Positions 8,018 through 18,163 of a DNA stretch of 33,722 bases are shown one piece after another. A program made the translations under genes and the position numbers. The stretch is from NCBI GenBank assembly GCA_023252215.1, contig JAHEXG010000009.1, positions 1 to 33,722 on the forward strand. The letters run 5' to 3'. Origin of the DNA: Candidatus Altarchaeales archaeon. Its GTDB lineage: Archaea > Altiarchaeota > Altiarchaeia > IMC4 > QMZM01. Numbering within the stretch: position 1 is the first letter of the stretch; every line of letters starts with the position of its first letter. The notes beneath the pieces are model-generated. The model did no database searches, was not told the origin of the DNA, and saw only the letters and a list, made by a program, of their open reading frames with translations.

Positions 8018-8737
8018 ATGCAGATTGTACCTATAATAGACATAAAAGACGGGGTCGCGATAGAAGCCGCCCTGGGCAGACGGAACGAGTACCGGGAGCT
8101 GTCCAGCAGGTTATCCGATTCGAATGATCCTTTTAAGCTTTCATTGGTTTATGAGCGGCTCGGCTTTACCGAGGTATACGTAGCCGACCTTGACGGTATC
8201 TTGGACTCCAAGCCCAATTATGACATTTTGAGGGATATTTCCGAGAGGACCAATCTTTCGGTCATGGCCGACATCGGTGTCTGGTCTATGGAGGATGTCT
8301 TGAATCTGCCGAAGGTTAAGCCGGTCATAGCCACTGAGACTTTTACTTCCTTGAACGTTTTGGAGTTGCCCAAGGATTTTGTCTTAAGCCTGGATACCCG
8401 CGAAGGGGAGTTCCAGTCTGCTATGAACCTGCCTCTGAAGGATTTTATCAGGATTATCAGGGACAGCAAGAAGATTACTGAGGTGTTGTTGATCGATCTG
8501 GCCCGGGTGGGCGCTGCGAAGGGGCCGAATATTGAGTTGTGTATGCGGGTTGCTGGCGAGCTTTTGGGTAAGACGTTGTTGTATGGCGGCGGCGTGAGAA
8601 ATATGCGGGACATACAGATGCTCTACGAGGTGGGCATAGAGAAGGTGCTGGTTGGTTCTGCATTGCATTCGGGAGCCATACTCAGGGATATTTACAATGG
8701 GGTGATGAGGGAATCAAGTGATTCTCCTGCTCCCTGA
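8018..8737 (+). CDS. HisA/HisF-family TIM-barrel protein
   Basis: MQIVPIIDIKDGVAI..VYVADLDGI..LLYGGGVRNMRDIQMLYEVGIEKVLVGSALH. ATG at 8018 preferred over the upstream alternative start. Confidence 0.8.
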   Translation: MQIVPIIDIKDGVAIEAALGRRNEYRELSSRLSDSNDPFKLSLVYERLGFTEVYVADLDGILDSKPNYDILRDISERTNLSVMADIGVWSMEDVLNLPKVKPVIATETFTSLNVLELPKDFVLSLDTREGEFQSAMNLPLKDFIRIIRDSKKITEVLLIDLARVGAAKGPNIELCMRVAGELLGKTLLYGGGVRNMRDIQMLYEVGIEKVLVGSALHSGAILRDIYNGVMRESSDSPAP

Positions 8738-8759
8738 GGATATGCGACGGCTGTTTTTT

Positions 8760-10808
8760 TTATTCTTCAAGTTTTGTGTATGTTCTCTGTTCTTTGAATG
8801 GTATGAATTTTGCTCCGTCTGCTGCGTAGAACTTGGTGAACCACTCGTAGTAGTGTAGCCTTAGGCTGTGCAGGAAGACTATTATCGATTCCAGGGCGAT
8901 TATTCCTGCGGTTCCTGCGAGTATGACCAGGAACCAGATTATGCCGCCTGCGAAGGGTATGGTGATGAACAGTTTTGCCACTTCGAAGAGGGCTATGAAT
9001 AGGCCTCCGTGTACGAGGGCGAGCGCGAATATCCTGCTGTAGGATATGCTGTTTGACAGGAAATTTAGGCAGGTGTCGAATGCCTCGAATGCTCCTTCTC
9101 CGAGCAGGGCCGGCAGGTGGCCGATGTCCAGGTGGGGCAGGTGCTTTATCACTTCGGATAGTACTATCAGGAGGAGGGGGACTGGTATTAATAGTATGAC
9201 CAGTGGGAGGTTTGCTCCCCATAGGGCAAAATGCACCCAGAAGGTGTAGAAGAGGTAGACGAGGCCGTAGTAGAGCCATATCTTGGGCAGTGGCACTGCT
9301 ATTGCTGTCAGATATTTTTTCTCTCGGATTAGGTTTATGAATGCGAGTATCATGCCTGAGCCTATGTGTATTGCTCCTATGAGTACTGCGAGTTGTAGGA
9401 AGCTTATCGGGTTCTCCACCGGGTTTATCTGGGGCTTTATTTCTCCGCCTACGTTGTTTGTCAGAAGCGGCGTTAGGTGGAATCCGTTCAGGGTCTCTAT
9501 CTGGACTACTTCGCCCATGCCGAACATCTCTCCGTATACTAAGCCGAAGAACATGGAGAATATGCCGCAGACCAGTACTATGATCCCGAGGCTGCGTACG
9601 CCTTTTGCGCTTTTAGCTATTTTGACTGTTAAAAGTCCCAGTAGTGCGAGTATTAGGCCGTGTCCCAGGTCTCCGAACATCAGGCCGTATAGTAACGGGA
9701 AAGTAAGCGCCAGTATGGGCGTGGGGTCTAGTTCCTTGTATGCGGGCATGCCGAATGTCTCGACCAGTACTTCGAATGGCTGGAATACTCCGGGGTTGTC
9801 GAGTTTTGTCGGGATGATTTCTCCTTTTTTCGGTTTCATCACCTTGATTATCGCGTGGCCGTCTGAGGCTTCTTCTATCCGGGTTCGCAGATGGCTTAGT
9901 TTTTTGTCCGTGACCCATCCTTCCAGCATGTAGGCCCGCCTGGTTTTTGCAGTCATGGCAGAGGTTTCGGCTATGTCTTTTTCTATCTGGACGACCTCTT
10001 TTAGGGCTAATAGTTTTTCGGCATATTTCTTTTTGTCTTCTTCCATTCCTTTTTCAAGGCGTTTTTTCTCGGCTGATACGTCGTCTATCCTCTTTTTTAC
10101 GTCCTTCAGGGAGGAGGAGGCAGTTTCCTGGTCGATTACGAATCTGTCGAAGTTGTAGGCTCCCAGTATCTTGTCTATGTCCTGTTTGCAAGACTTTGGC
10201 GAGAGGAGCATCACGGATATCTTTTCGCCGTGATTCGACTCTTTTATGACGTGTTCTATGCCTTCTTTTTCCAGCGCATAAACTAGTTTGTCCAGTTCTT
10301 CCGGCGTTGTCTCCCCGGCTACCAGGTACAGGAAACGGGATTCTCCCAGCCATGAGACTTTTACGTTAAGCCGTGATAATGCTTCAAGTACGCGTTTTTT
10401 GGGTTCCAGCGTGGCTGCTTCTTCTCCGAGCCTGACAATGTCGTTTTCTTTTTTGATGACTGAGCGCTCTATCTCGGAGATGGATTCCTCGGCCCGCGCA
10501 AGTTGCCGGGACGAGTTATCGTCCTTCCAGGAGACCTTCTGGGGCTCATTTTTCAATGAGCCGAAGAAATTCCGGTCTTCGGAGATGCCCAAGACATCGA
10601 TCAGATAGTAGACCCTGCCCAGCAGTTCTGAGGATTTAGTGTGTGCTGGGTTATCTGTTGCCGGTTCGAGGTTCTTTATTTCTTCAGGCGTGTTCCTCAC
10701 GTCCAGTACCTGGACGCTGCCGAGCCTGGAGAACTCTCTTACTACGTCTTCGAGATACTGGTCTAGGACTATGACCCGGAGCTTGCTCATCCGCGCTGGT
10801 TTAAGCAT
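8760..10808 (-). CDS. atpI: A-type ATP synthase subunit I
   Basis: 682 aa, cytosolic coiled-coil N-half, multi-TM C-half with FPLLYGLMFGDLGHG and SNSISYSRIFALALVHGGL. Confidence 0.95.
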   Translation of the reverse strand: MLKPARMSKLRVIVLDQYLEDVVREFSRLGSVQVLDVRNTPEEIKNLEPATDNPAHTKSSELLGRVYYLIDVLGISEDRNFFGSLKNEPQKVSWKDDNSSRQLARAEESISEIERSVIKKENDIVRLGEEAATLEPKKRVLEALSRLNVKVSWLGESRFLYLVAGETTPEELDKLVYALEKEGIEHVIKESNHGEKISVMLLSPKSCKQDIDKILGAYNFDRFVIDQETASSSLKDVKKRIDDVSAEKKRLEKGMEEDKKKYAEKLLALKEVVQIEKDIAETSAMTAKTRRAYMLEGWVTDKKLSHLRTRIEEASDGHAIIKVMKPKKGEIIPTKLDNPGVFQPFEVLVETFGMPAYKELDPTPILALTFPLLYGLMFGDLGHGLILALLGLLTVKIAKSAKGVRSLGIIVLVCGIFSMFFGLVYGEMFGMGEVVQIETLNGFHLTPLLTNNVGGEIKPQINPVENPISFLQLAVLIGAIHIGSGMILAFINLIREKKYLTAIAVPLPKIWLYYGLVYLFYTFWVHFALWGANLPLVILLIPVPLLLIVLSEVIKHLPHLDIGHLPALLGEGAFEAFDTCLNFLSNSISYSRIFALALVHGGLFIALFEVAKLFITIPFAGGIIWFLVILAGTAGIIALESIIVFLHSLRLHYYEWFTKFYAADGAKFIPFKEQRTYTKLEE

Positions 10809-10812
10809 TTTT

Positions 10813-11229
10813 TTATTTGGTTTTTTTCTTCGGCTTGTCTATTATATTGTCTATTACGTAGGCTCGGAATATGTCGCTGTTGGAGATGATGCCTACCAGT
10901 TTGTCTCCGTCGGCGACCGGGAACCTGCGAACATGCGTCTTTTCCATGAGCTTTGCCGCGGCTATCACGTCCATCTGCTTGGTTATAGTCATCACGGGCT
11001 TGGTCATAACGTCTGCGACCTTCAGCGTCTTGGGGTCGGAGCCTCTGCCGATCACTGCCTGGATCACGTCCTTTCTTGTGATTATCCCGAAGCAGTCGTT
11101 GTCGTTGTTTTTCTTTACGATGATTGAGCTGACGTGTCTTTCGACCATAGTCTTCATGGCCTCTTCAACCGAGGCTGCTTCATCTATGGATATTACTCCC
11201 CTAGTCATAACGTCTTCTACTGTTGGCAT
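10813..11229 (-). CDS. CBS-domain pair protein
   Basis: Two CBS repeats (VEDVMTRGVISID..., VADVMTKPVMTIT...); lies between K and I subunit genes. Confidence 0.9.
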   Translation of the reverse strand: MPTVEDVMTRGVISIDEAASVEEAMKTMVERHVSSIIVKKNNDNDCFGIITRKDVIQAVIGRGSDPKTLKVADVMTKPVMTITKQMDVIAAAKLMEKTHVRRFPVADGDKLVGIISNSDIFRAYVIDNIIDKPKKKTK

Positions 11230-11239
11230 TTTGATCTTG

Positions 11240-11521
11240 TCACCTGTTTAATTTACGGCGGTCTGTGTACCATAGGCCTGTCCCGCCGGAACTGTCTATC
11301 TTGCGAACGCTTAATAGATCCTGAAGCTTTTGCATCATCGCTTCCTGGTCTTTTTCATTCAATTCTTCCGATTCCATCAGGATATCGCATACGGCAATGA
11401 ATGCTTTGTCGTTCTTGTACCTGTTCGAGTATTTCTCGCAGGCGCGTCTTATCTCGTCTGCGTCTCCTCTTTCCAGGGTATGCAACATATCCTTTATTAC
11501 GTAATGGCTTGAAAGTATCAT
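11240..11521 (-). CDS. hypothetical helical protein in the ATPase operon
   Basis: 93-aa ORF between subunit K and CBS genes, same strand, short gaps. Confidence 0.7.
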   Translation of the reverse strand: MILSSHYVIKDMLHTLERGDADEIRRACEKYSNRYKNDKAFIAVCDILMESEELNEKDQEAMMQKLQDLLSVRKIDSSGGTGLWYTDRRKLNR

Positions 11522-11592
11522 TTTTGAAATTTAAATAAATTATTTAAAAAAAAAATCCGCCGTTCCGTCAGGGGGAGCGCAAGCCTTTTTTC

Positions 11593-11817
11593 TTATGCGC
11601 CTCCCACGACGAACAGCAATATTAACGATATCAACAGCCCGTAGATCGCGATAGCTTCTGCGAATGCGACGTATATCATCGTCTTACCGAATAGGTCGGG
11701 TTTTTCCGCGATTGCGCCGATGCTTGCGGATCCTGCTGCTGCGATTGCGTAACCTGCTCCTAGGCCGCTTAGGCCTATTGAAAGTGCTGCTCCGATTGCC
11801 ACCATTGGATCAACCAT
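11593..11817 (-). CDS. atpK: A-type ATP synthase subunit K (single-hairpin c-ring proteolipid)
   Basis: 74 aa, two TM helices, AIAEKPDLFGKT loop and FAEAIAIYGLL carboxylate helix. Confidence 0.95.
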   Translation of the reverse strand: MVDPMVAIGAALSIGLSGLGAGYAIAAAGSASIGAIAEKPDLFGKTMIYVAFAEAIAIYGLLISLILLFVVGGA

Positions 11818-11874
11818 TTTTCTTCTTTCACCTCCGTTAAGTTTATTATTGGAAAATAAAGTTTTTAAAGCGTT

Positions 11875-12519
11875 TTATTGCGCTTCGCGTTGTTTTTTTC
11901 GTTTTACCATTTTCAGGCGGAAGAAGCTTTCTCTTTCCATTTCTTCGAGCCTTGAGGTTATGTATCTTTTTGTTGCGCCTAGTCTTGGGATCATTATGTA
12001 TTCGAGGGAGTTGACCCGTCTTTTGGTCTTTTTTATCTCTTCTCCTAGCCTTCTGATCGTTTCCTCGGTTTCTGCAAGCCTTAATAGTTCCAGGTATGCT
12101 TTGTCGAATTTGTCCGATGCGTCGTATAGCTTGGATGAGGCGTATGCCGAGTCTCTTATTTTTTCCTCTGATTCGGCTTTGTGCTCTGCTACCTGTATCT
12201 GGGGTATGCGTACTCCCATGACGTTCTTTGAGGATATGCTGATTTCGCCTTTTGTAGGGGAGCTTTCGGCTATTGCTTCGACGTTGGCGGTTCCCATTAG
12301 GGCTTCTGCCTGTATCAGGTCGGGGTATGCCGTATTCAGGGTGGCCGAGAGGGCGGCTCTTGAGCCTTTGGCTTTGTCTACGACGCTGAAGAACTCGGTT
12401 ACCAGGGAGTCTCTTTTTTCTTTGAGCAGCTTGTGGCCTTTCTTGGCCAGCTTTATTTTCTTGTTCATTTCCAGGAGCTCCATCCGCGTGGGCGAAACTC
12501 CTTCGATGATCTCTGCCAT
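11875..12519 (-). CDS. atpD: A-type ATP synthase subunit D
   Basis: PTRMELLEMNKKIKLAKKGHKLLKEKRD and C-terminal coiled coil. Confidence 0.95.
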   Translation of the reverse strand: MAEIIEGVSPTRMELLEMNKKIKLAKKGHKLLKEKRDSLVTEFFSVVDKAKGSRAALSATLNTAYPDLIQAEALMGTANVEAIAESSPTKGEISISSKNVMGVRIPQIQVAEHKAESEEKIRDSAYASSKLYDASDKFDKAYLELLRLAETEETIRRLGEEIKKTKRRVNSLEYIMIPRLGATKRYITSRLEEMERESFFRLKMVKRKKQREAQ

Positions 12520-12529
12520 TTTTTATGTT

Positions 12530-13915
12530 TTACTCCTTTTTCCTGTTTTTGGGGTGGTATTTTTCTATCCACTTGGGGGATATTCTCTTCAGGTCCCTTT
12601 CGGGTATGACTGAGAGTAGGTCCCATCCGACCCCCAGCGTGTCCTGTATGCCGCGGTCTTCGTCTGCGTCCTGGTTTACGAACTCTGATTCGAATCGCTC
12701 TGAGAATTCCAGGAACTTCTGGTCTCTTTCTGTCAGCGCTTCTTCTCCGACGACTGCGACCAGGTCTCTTAGGTCGCGTCCTTCGGCGTATGCAGCGTAT
12801 ATCTGGTTGGATACGTCCTTGTGGTCTTCCCGTGTCTTGTTTGGTCCGATTCCCTGGTTCATCAAACGGGACAGGCACGGTAGAACGTCTATCGGCGGAT
12901 ATACGCCTTTCCTGTGTAGTTGCCTTGATAGAACTATTTGTCCTTCCGTAATGTAGCCTGTTAAGTCCGGGATGGGGTGAGTTATGTCGTCTCCCGGCAT
13001 GGTCAGGATGGGTATCTGGGTGATGGTTCCCTTCTTTCCTGCTATCCTTCCGGCTCGTTCGTAGCTCATGGAAAGGTCGGTGTATAAGTATCCTGGGTAT
13101 CCTCTTCTGCCCGGGACTTCTTCTCTTGCAGAGGATATTTCTCTTAGGGCTTCGCAGTAGTTGGTCATGTCCGTCAATATTACGAGGACGTTCATGCCTT
13201 TCTCGAATGCCAGATATTCGGCAGTCGTCAATGCAAGACGAGGCGTGATAATCCTTTCGATCGTGGGGTCGTCTGCGAGGTTTATGAAGGATACTATTCT
13301 TTCCAGTGCGCCTGTTCTTTCAAAGTCTTTCCTGAAGAACATCGCTTCTCCTGCGGTGATTCCCATGGCTGCGAATACGACCGCGAATTCCTCTTCTTTT
13401 CCGAGGACTTTTGCCTGTCTTGCGATCTGTGCTGCTAGTTCGTTGTGGGGGAGGCCTGCTCCTGAGAATATGGGCAGTTTCTGTCCTCTGACAAGCGTGT
13501 TCAGGGCGTCTATCGCGGAAACGCCTGTCTGGATGAATTCTCTTGGGAATTCTCTTGCAGCAGGGTTCATCGGGTATCCGTTGATGTCCAATCTGTCTTC
13601 TGGAACGACCGGGGGTAGACCGTCTTTGGGCCTGCCTGCTCCGTCGAAGATTCTTCCGAGCATGTCTACAGAGACTGCTATCTTCATGGTCTCTCCGAGG
13701 AATCTTGCCTTTGTATCTCTTGTGTCGAGGTTCGAGGTTCCTTCGAATACTTGTACGACTGCTTTGTCAAGCATCGCGTCAAGCACCTGGCCGGTCTTGC
13801 GTTCGCCTGAGCCGGTCTCTATTTCTACTACTTCATTGTACATGACGCCTTTTACTTTGTCTACGACCATCAGAGGTCCTGCGACTCCTATAATGCTTTT
13901 GTACTCCATGACCAT
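12530..13915 (-). CDS. atpB: A-type ATP synthase subunit B
   Basis: 461 aa; [63 protein letters not shown]. Confidence 0.97.
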   Translation of the reverse strand: MVMEYKSIIGVAGPLMVVDKVKGVMYNEVVEIETGSGERKTGQVLDAMLDKAVVQVFEGTSNLDTRDTKARFLGETMKIAVSVDMLGRIFDGAGRPKDGLPPVVPEDRLDINGYPMNPAAREFPREFIQTGVSAIDALNTLVRGQKLPIFSGAGLPHNELAAQIARQAKVLGKEEEFAVVFAAMGITAGEAMFFRKDFERTGALERIVSFINLADDPTIERIITPRLALTTAEYLAFEKGMNVLVILTDMTNYCEALREISSAREEVPGRRGYPGYLYTDLSMSYERAGRIAGKKGTITQIPILTMPGDDITHPIPDLTGYITEGQIVLSRQLHRKGVYPPIDVLPCLSRLMNQGIGPNKTREDHKDVSNQIYAAYAEGRDLRDLVAVVGEEALTERDQKFLEFSERFESEFVNQDADEDRGIQDTLGVGWDLLSVIPERDLKRISPKWIEKYHPKNRKKE

Positions 13916-13928
13916 TTTGATACCTCAA

Positions 13929-15668
13929 TTAACCTTTCAACTCCGCATCTATCTTTTTGAGCATAGTGCTATACTCTTCTTCGAATTTGTCTTCTGCGAC
14001 GTATTTCATCTTTGCGATGTTGTCTATGACAGAGACCTTTGATATTTCCTCGGGCTCCATTCCCTTGTCGACTGCAACCATGGCCTTTGCATAGAAGCTC
14101 AATATCGTCTTAAGCATCTTATACTGCTTCTTGGGCGAACAGTACGTGTCTATTTCGTTGAATGCGTTCTGCTGGAGGAAGTCTTCCCTCAGCATCCGTG
14201 CAACGTCTAACACAACTCTTTCCCTTGCAGGCAATGCGTCCGGGCCTACGAGCTGGACGATCTCCTCTAATTCCGATTCTTTCTGCAGGATGGTCATCGC
14301 TTCGACCCTCATCGACGGATATTCTTCGGCTACGTTCTTCCTGAACCAGTCGTTCAAGGAGTCGGTGTATAACGAATAAGACGTCAGCCAGTTGATTGAC
14401 GGGAAGTGCCGTCTGTCGGCGAGTTTCGCGTCGAGCGCCCAGAATACCTGTGTGACACGCAGCGTGTTCTGCGTGACGGGCTCCGAGAAGTCTCCGCCGG
14501 GAGGTGAAACTGCCCCGATTATCGAGGATGAAGACATCCGTCCGTCTTTTCCGAGGCATATTACTCGGCCGCTTCTTTCATAGAATTCCGCAAGCCTTGA
14601 CGCAAGATATGCCGGGTATCCTTCTTCGCCTGGCATCTCTTCCAGTCTTCCGGATATTTCTCTCATGGCTTCGGCCCATCTTGAGGTCGAATCTGCCATC
14701 AGCGCTGTGTTGTAGCCCATGTCCCTGTAGTATTCCGCAAGCGTAATACCGGTATACACCGACGCTTCTCTTGCAGCAACAGGCATGTTGGAGGTGTTGG
14801 CGATAAGCGATGTTCTCTCCATCAAAGGGAGGTTGTTTTTTGGGTCGAATAAGTGCGGGAATTCTTCCAATACTTCGGTCATCTCGTTTCCGCGTTCCCC
14901 GCATCCGACATAGATAATAACTTCGGCATCGACCCATTTGGCTAATTGGTGCTGCGAAACCGTCTTACCTGAACCGAACGGCCCGGGAATAGCGGCTGTC
15001 CCTCCTTTTGCGAGCGGGAAGAATGCGTCGAAAACCCTTTGCCCGGATATGAGCGGGATATTACATTCCAGTTTCTCCTTGAAAGGCCTGGGCCTTCTCA
15101 CGGGCCATACCTGCATGCTGGCTATGTTATACTTCTTTCCGTGGTCGTTCAGCACGCAGACAGTATCCTCGACCCTGAATTTTCCTTCCTCGATGCTCTC
15201 CACTGTTCCCTGCATCCCCGGAGGCACCATGACCTTGTTGGTTATGACCTTGGTCTCCGGAATGGTTCCGACAATGTCTCCTGCGACGAGTTTCTCGCCT
15301 ACTTTTACCTTGGGCGAAAAGTCCCATTTCTTGTCTTTGTCGATGGCAGGAACTGTCACGCCTTTTGTCAGATAGTCGCCTGCTTTTTTCTTGATGAGGT
15401 CAAGAGGCCTCTGTATCCCGTCATATATCGATTTAAGAACACCCGGTCCCAGCTCTACCGAAAGAGGCCTGCCGGTTCCCGCCACAGGCTCGTTGGGCTT
15501 TAGCCCCGAAGTCTCTTCATATACTTGAATAGAAGCAACATCAGCCCTCAACCGGATTATCTCCCCGATCAGGCCCTGGTCTCCTACCTTCACTACCTCA
15601 TGCATCCTATTTCCTCTCATTCCGTCGGCCTCGACTAGAGGACCTGCAACCCTAATGATTCGCGCCAT
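13929..15668 (-). CDS. atpA: A-type ATP synthase catalytic subunit A
   Basis: 579 aa; P-loop [49 protein letters not shown]. Confidence 0.98.
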   Translation of the reverse strand: MARIIRVAGPLVEADGMRGNRMHEVVKVGDQGLIGEIIRLRADVASIQVYEETSGLKPNEPVAGTGRPLSVELGPGVLKSIYDGIQRPLDLIKKKAGDYLTKGVTVPAIDKDKKWDFSPKVKVGEKLVAGDIVGTIPETKVITNKVMVPPGMQGTVESIEEGKFRVEDTVCVLNDHGKKYNIASMQVWPVRRPRPFKEKLECNIPLISGQRVFDAFFPLAKGGTAAIPGPFGSGKTVSQHQLAKWVDAEVIIYVGCGERGNEMTEVLEEFPHLFDPKNNLPLMERTSLIANTSNMPVAAREASVYTGITLAEYYRDMGYNTALMADSTSRWAEAMREISGRLEEMPGEEGYPAYLASRLAEFYERSGRVICLGKDGRMSSSSIIGAVSPPGGDFSEPVTQNTLRVTQVFWALDAKLADRRHFPSINWLTSYSLYTDSLNDWFRKNVAEEYPSMRVEAMTILQKESELEEIVQLVGPDALPARERVVLDVARMLREDFLQQNAFNEIDTYCSPKKQYKMLKTILSFYAKAMVAVDKGMEPEEISKVSVIDNIAKMKYVAEDKFEEEYSTMLKKIDAELKG

Positions 15669-15686
15669 TTTTTGATTATCACACCT

Positions 15687-15974
15687 TTATTTCTTTAATT
15701 CGAAACCTATAACGTCTTTTATCATTTTGGATACGAAATCCTGACCCGCACCGGACCTGTCGGGTATCTCGATTACGACCTTGTTAGCTTTGCGCAGCTT
15801 TGATATCTCCCTCTGCGCGCCGGCTGCGAGACTGGTGGACACAAGGATTATCTTGGCTTTGTCGCTTGCTTCGAGCAGGACACTGCCTACGGTATCTTTG
15901 TCTGCCACAAAAACATCCTTCAAACCCCCAAGGCGTAAACCGGTAACAGTCAGCCTGTCTGCCACAAGAAACAT
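15687..15974 (-). CDS. atpF: A-type ATP synthase subunit F
   Basis: Small Rossmann-like subunit with conserved position upstream of A. Confidence 0.9.
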   Translation of the reverse strand: MFLVADRLTVTGLRLGGLKDVFVADKDTVGSVLLEASDKAKIILVSTSLAAGAQREISKLRKANKVVIEIPDRSGAGQDFVSKMIKDVIGFELKK

Positions 15975-15975
15975 T

Positions 15976-16530
15976 TTAAACCTCTTTGAACAAGACCTTT
16001 ACTATCGCCGGCTTAAGGCTTAGGTCAAATCTTTTCATTATCGTATTTAATGTGTTGTCGACGCTGACGGTCCCGTCGCTGCTGCGTACTATCACTCCGA
16101 AGTCTCCGAGGTCTTCCAGTCTTGCGCCTTCGAACAGGTCGGCATACTGCTTGTCCGCGTAGATCACATGATCGGTTATCTGCTGGGAGCCGTTGTCTGC
16201 GAGCATTTTCATGCTCTTGGCTTTGTCTTTCTTGTTCTGGTCCAGTATAACGGTTTTTGCCCCTTCGAATGCGTTCTCCACCAGCGCGGTCCGGGTGGAG
16301 TCTATCTCTTTTTTGCGCTCCATGCGGGCGTCGGAGAGTATCCTTCGGGGGATAAAATCCAGTTCCTTGTTCCTCTCTTCTATCACTGCATCGTAGGCCT
16401 TTTCTGCGTCTTCTTTTATCTCGTTTCTTATCTCTGCTATCTTTTTGTCTGCTTCTTTTTCTAAGGCCTCTATTTCTTTTTCTCCCGTGCTCCTAATCTT
16501 TTTTTCGATTTTATCAAGATTTGCGGTCAT
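15976..16530 (-). CDS. atpE: A-type ATP synthase subunit E
   Basis: 184 aa peripheral-stalk coiled coil; ATGA overlap with subunit C. Confidence 0.9.
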   Translation of the reverse strand: MTANLDKIEKKIRSTGEKEIEALEKEADKKIAEIRNEIKEDAEKAYDAVIEERNKELDFIPRRILSDARMERKKEIDSTRTALVENAFEGAKTVILDQNKKDKAKSMKMLADNGSQQITDHVIYADKQYADLFEGARLEDLGDFGVIVRSSDGTVSVDNTLNTIMKRFDLSLKPAIVKVLFKEV

Positions 16531-17600
16531 GCTATCACCAGCTCTATGAACTCCTTGGGGTCTGATTTGTTGTCTAATGAAACTGCGATGTATCGTAGAT
16601 CCGTCAGCTCGTATTCTTTCAGTTTCAGGAAACCGAAGATGACCCCTATGTTGAACATGCTTTTCTTGAAGGTCTTTTTGTATTCTTCAAACAGGTATTT
16701 TCTGAAAGCGGTTTCAAAACTCAGGAGGGATGCGTTCTTTTCATAGGCCTTCAATGCCTCCGAGAGCATTCCGCCATAAGGAGTAGACGACAGCCCTGAG
16801 ACTATTTCATGAACGTCTTTGCCAGTTAGCATTTTAAGCTTGTCGCCCAGGCGGGAACTGACCGGGACCAGGAACTTATCGGCCTTGTAGCGGCCCTGTT
16901 TTGCGCGGAGCATGACCATTATGTTCGAAGTGTCTATTTCTTTTCCGATAAGCTCTTTTACGCATTCTGCGTCTTTGGCCGACAGTGTCTCGACTGCCGC
17001 CCACAGAGTCTGCAGATAATACTTATCCAGAAGGGACGATGCGTAGCCGGGTATTTTGAGTTCCTCAGCCGACAGGTTGTTAAGGAATCCGTATCTCGTC
17101 TTTTTCAAGAGGTCTATTACGTCGGCCTTGTTTTTGGCGTCTGCAACGCCTTTGAGGACGCTTTTCAGTTCAGAGCTTATCACTGGCGCATACACCGTAT
17201 AATCCAGGTTAAGGCTTTTACCGTCAAAGCCTCCTTCGAAACGGTTCAGGATCCTTTTCAATAGATAGGTTTCGTAGACAGCCAGAAAGGCGTCAAAGAA
17301 TTTCCGGGTCTTTTTAGGAGCTATCCTGCGGGACGTTTCCCCCAGGCGTATATAGTTGGATAACAGCAGGTCTTCCAGGGCGTTTATGTCCGTCTTCGAT
17401 ATCTTTCCCATCTCCTGCTTGTATGCGGTGTGCTCCAGGAACCCGATGTATTCTTCCAGGTTTTTTGCAGATGCAAGGGCTTTCAGGTCTTCGTCTTTCA
17501 GCATGAAGCTCTTCCAGGCCTTCACCCGCGTGTTAGGATAAGAATAGTCTACAGTATGCGTCAGTTCGCTCAATGGATTAGATGAACGTTGAAGGCCCAT
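16527..17600 (-). CDS. atpC: A-type ATP synthase subunit C
   Basis: 357 aa with d/C-subunit repeats (YPNTRVKAWKSFMLKDEDLKALASAKNLEEYIGFL). Confidence 0.92.
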   Translation of the reverse strand: MGLQRSSNPLSELTHTVDYSYPNTRVKAWKSFMLKDEDLKALASAKNLEEYIGFLEHTAYKQEMGKISKTDINALEDLLLSNYIRLGETSRRIAPKKTRKFFDAFLAVYETYLLKRILNRFEGGFDGKSLNLDYTVYAPVISSELKSVLKGVADAKNKADVIDLLKKTRYGFLNNLSAEELKIPGYASSLLDKYYLQTLWAAVETLSAKDAECVKELIGKEIDTSNIMVMLRAKQGRYKADKFLVPVSSRLGDKLKMLTGKDVHEIVSGLSSTPYGGMLSEALKAYEKNASLLSFETAFRKYLFEEYKKTFKKSMFNIGVIFGFLKLKEYELTDLRYIAVSLDNKSDPKEFIELVIA

Positions 17601-17608
17601 TTTTCTGT

Positions 17609-17920
17609 TTATCTTATGTTCTTAAACTCGGAAACGATCAGCTCAACCGCAGCATCCATATTTTTTCCGGCCTCGGACTTAATCTTCTTTTTTTCGCCCT
17701 CGGTGCCCTTCGCTATTTCCAGCGCTTCTTTTTCCGCGCCTTCTTTAACCTTCTTTGCCTGCTTGTCCATGTAAGCGTTCGCTTCGGATACTTTTTCTGC
17801 TATGGCCTTCTCCCGGAGCATCTTTGCTTCGCTTATTTTTTTATCTGTTTTCAGCCGGGCCTTTTCAACATGATTTGCGACTTCTTCCTCGATTTTTTTG
17901 ATGTGCTCTAGTTCTTCCAT
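17609..17920 (-). CDS. ahaH: A-type ATP synthase subunit H (peripheral stalk)
   Basis: 103-aa coiled coil at the operon's 5' end. Confidence 0.88.
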   Translation of the reverse strand: MEELEHIKKIEEEVANHVEKARLKTDKKISEAKMLREKAIAEKVSEANAYMDKQAKKVKEGAEKEALEIAKGTEGEKKKIKSEAGKNMDAAVELIVSEFKNIR

Positions 17921-17967
17921 TTACTCACCTAAGGAATATATAAAATTTTATACTTTGTATTTAAAAA

Positions 17968-17997
17968 TAGAACATCATTTTCTTGGACAATGTTCTA
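17968..17997. promoter_or_regulatory. inverted repeat TAGAACAT-N14-ATGTTCTA upstream of the ATPase operon
   Basis: Perfect 8-bp arms, 48 bp upstream of the ahaH ATG and upstream of a TATA-like tract. Confidence 0.45.
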
Positions 17998-18163
17998 AAT
18001 ATTGTGTTCCCATAATTTTACACTGCCGGCTAACAAATTTAGGATAGATACTGGCGAACCATACCAATAACATGATTGGGATTAAGTCCCAAAATATATC
18101 TAAAATATCGAACATTATTCAATATATTGGGGTTGCAATAATGATTACAAAGATAAGGATAGA

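Noticed and set aside
9283-9933. 216-aa + strand ORF opposite atpI
   Set aside because: Antisense shadow of the well-supported subunit I gene.
13161-14042. 293-aa + strand ORF opposite atpB/atpA
   Set aside because: Antisense shadow of conserved ATPase subunits; Ser/Thr/Pro-rich translation typical of such frames.
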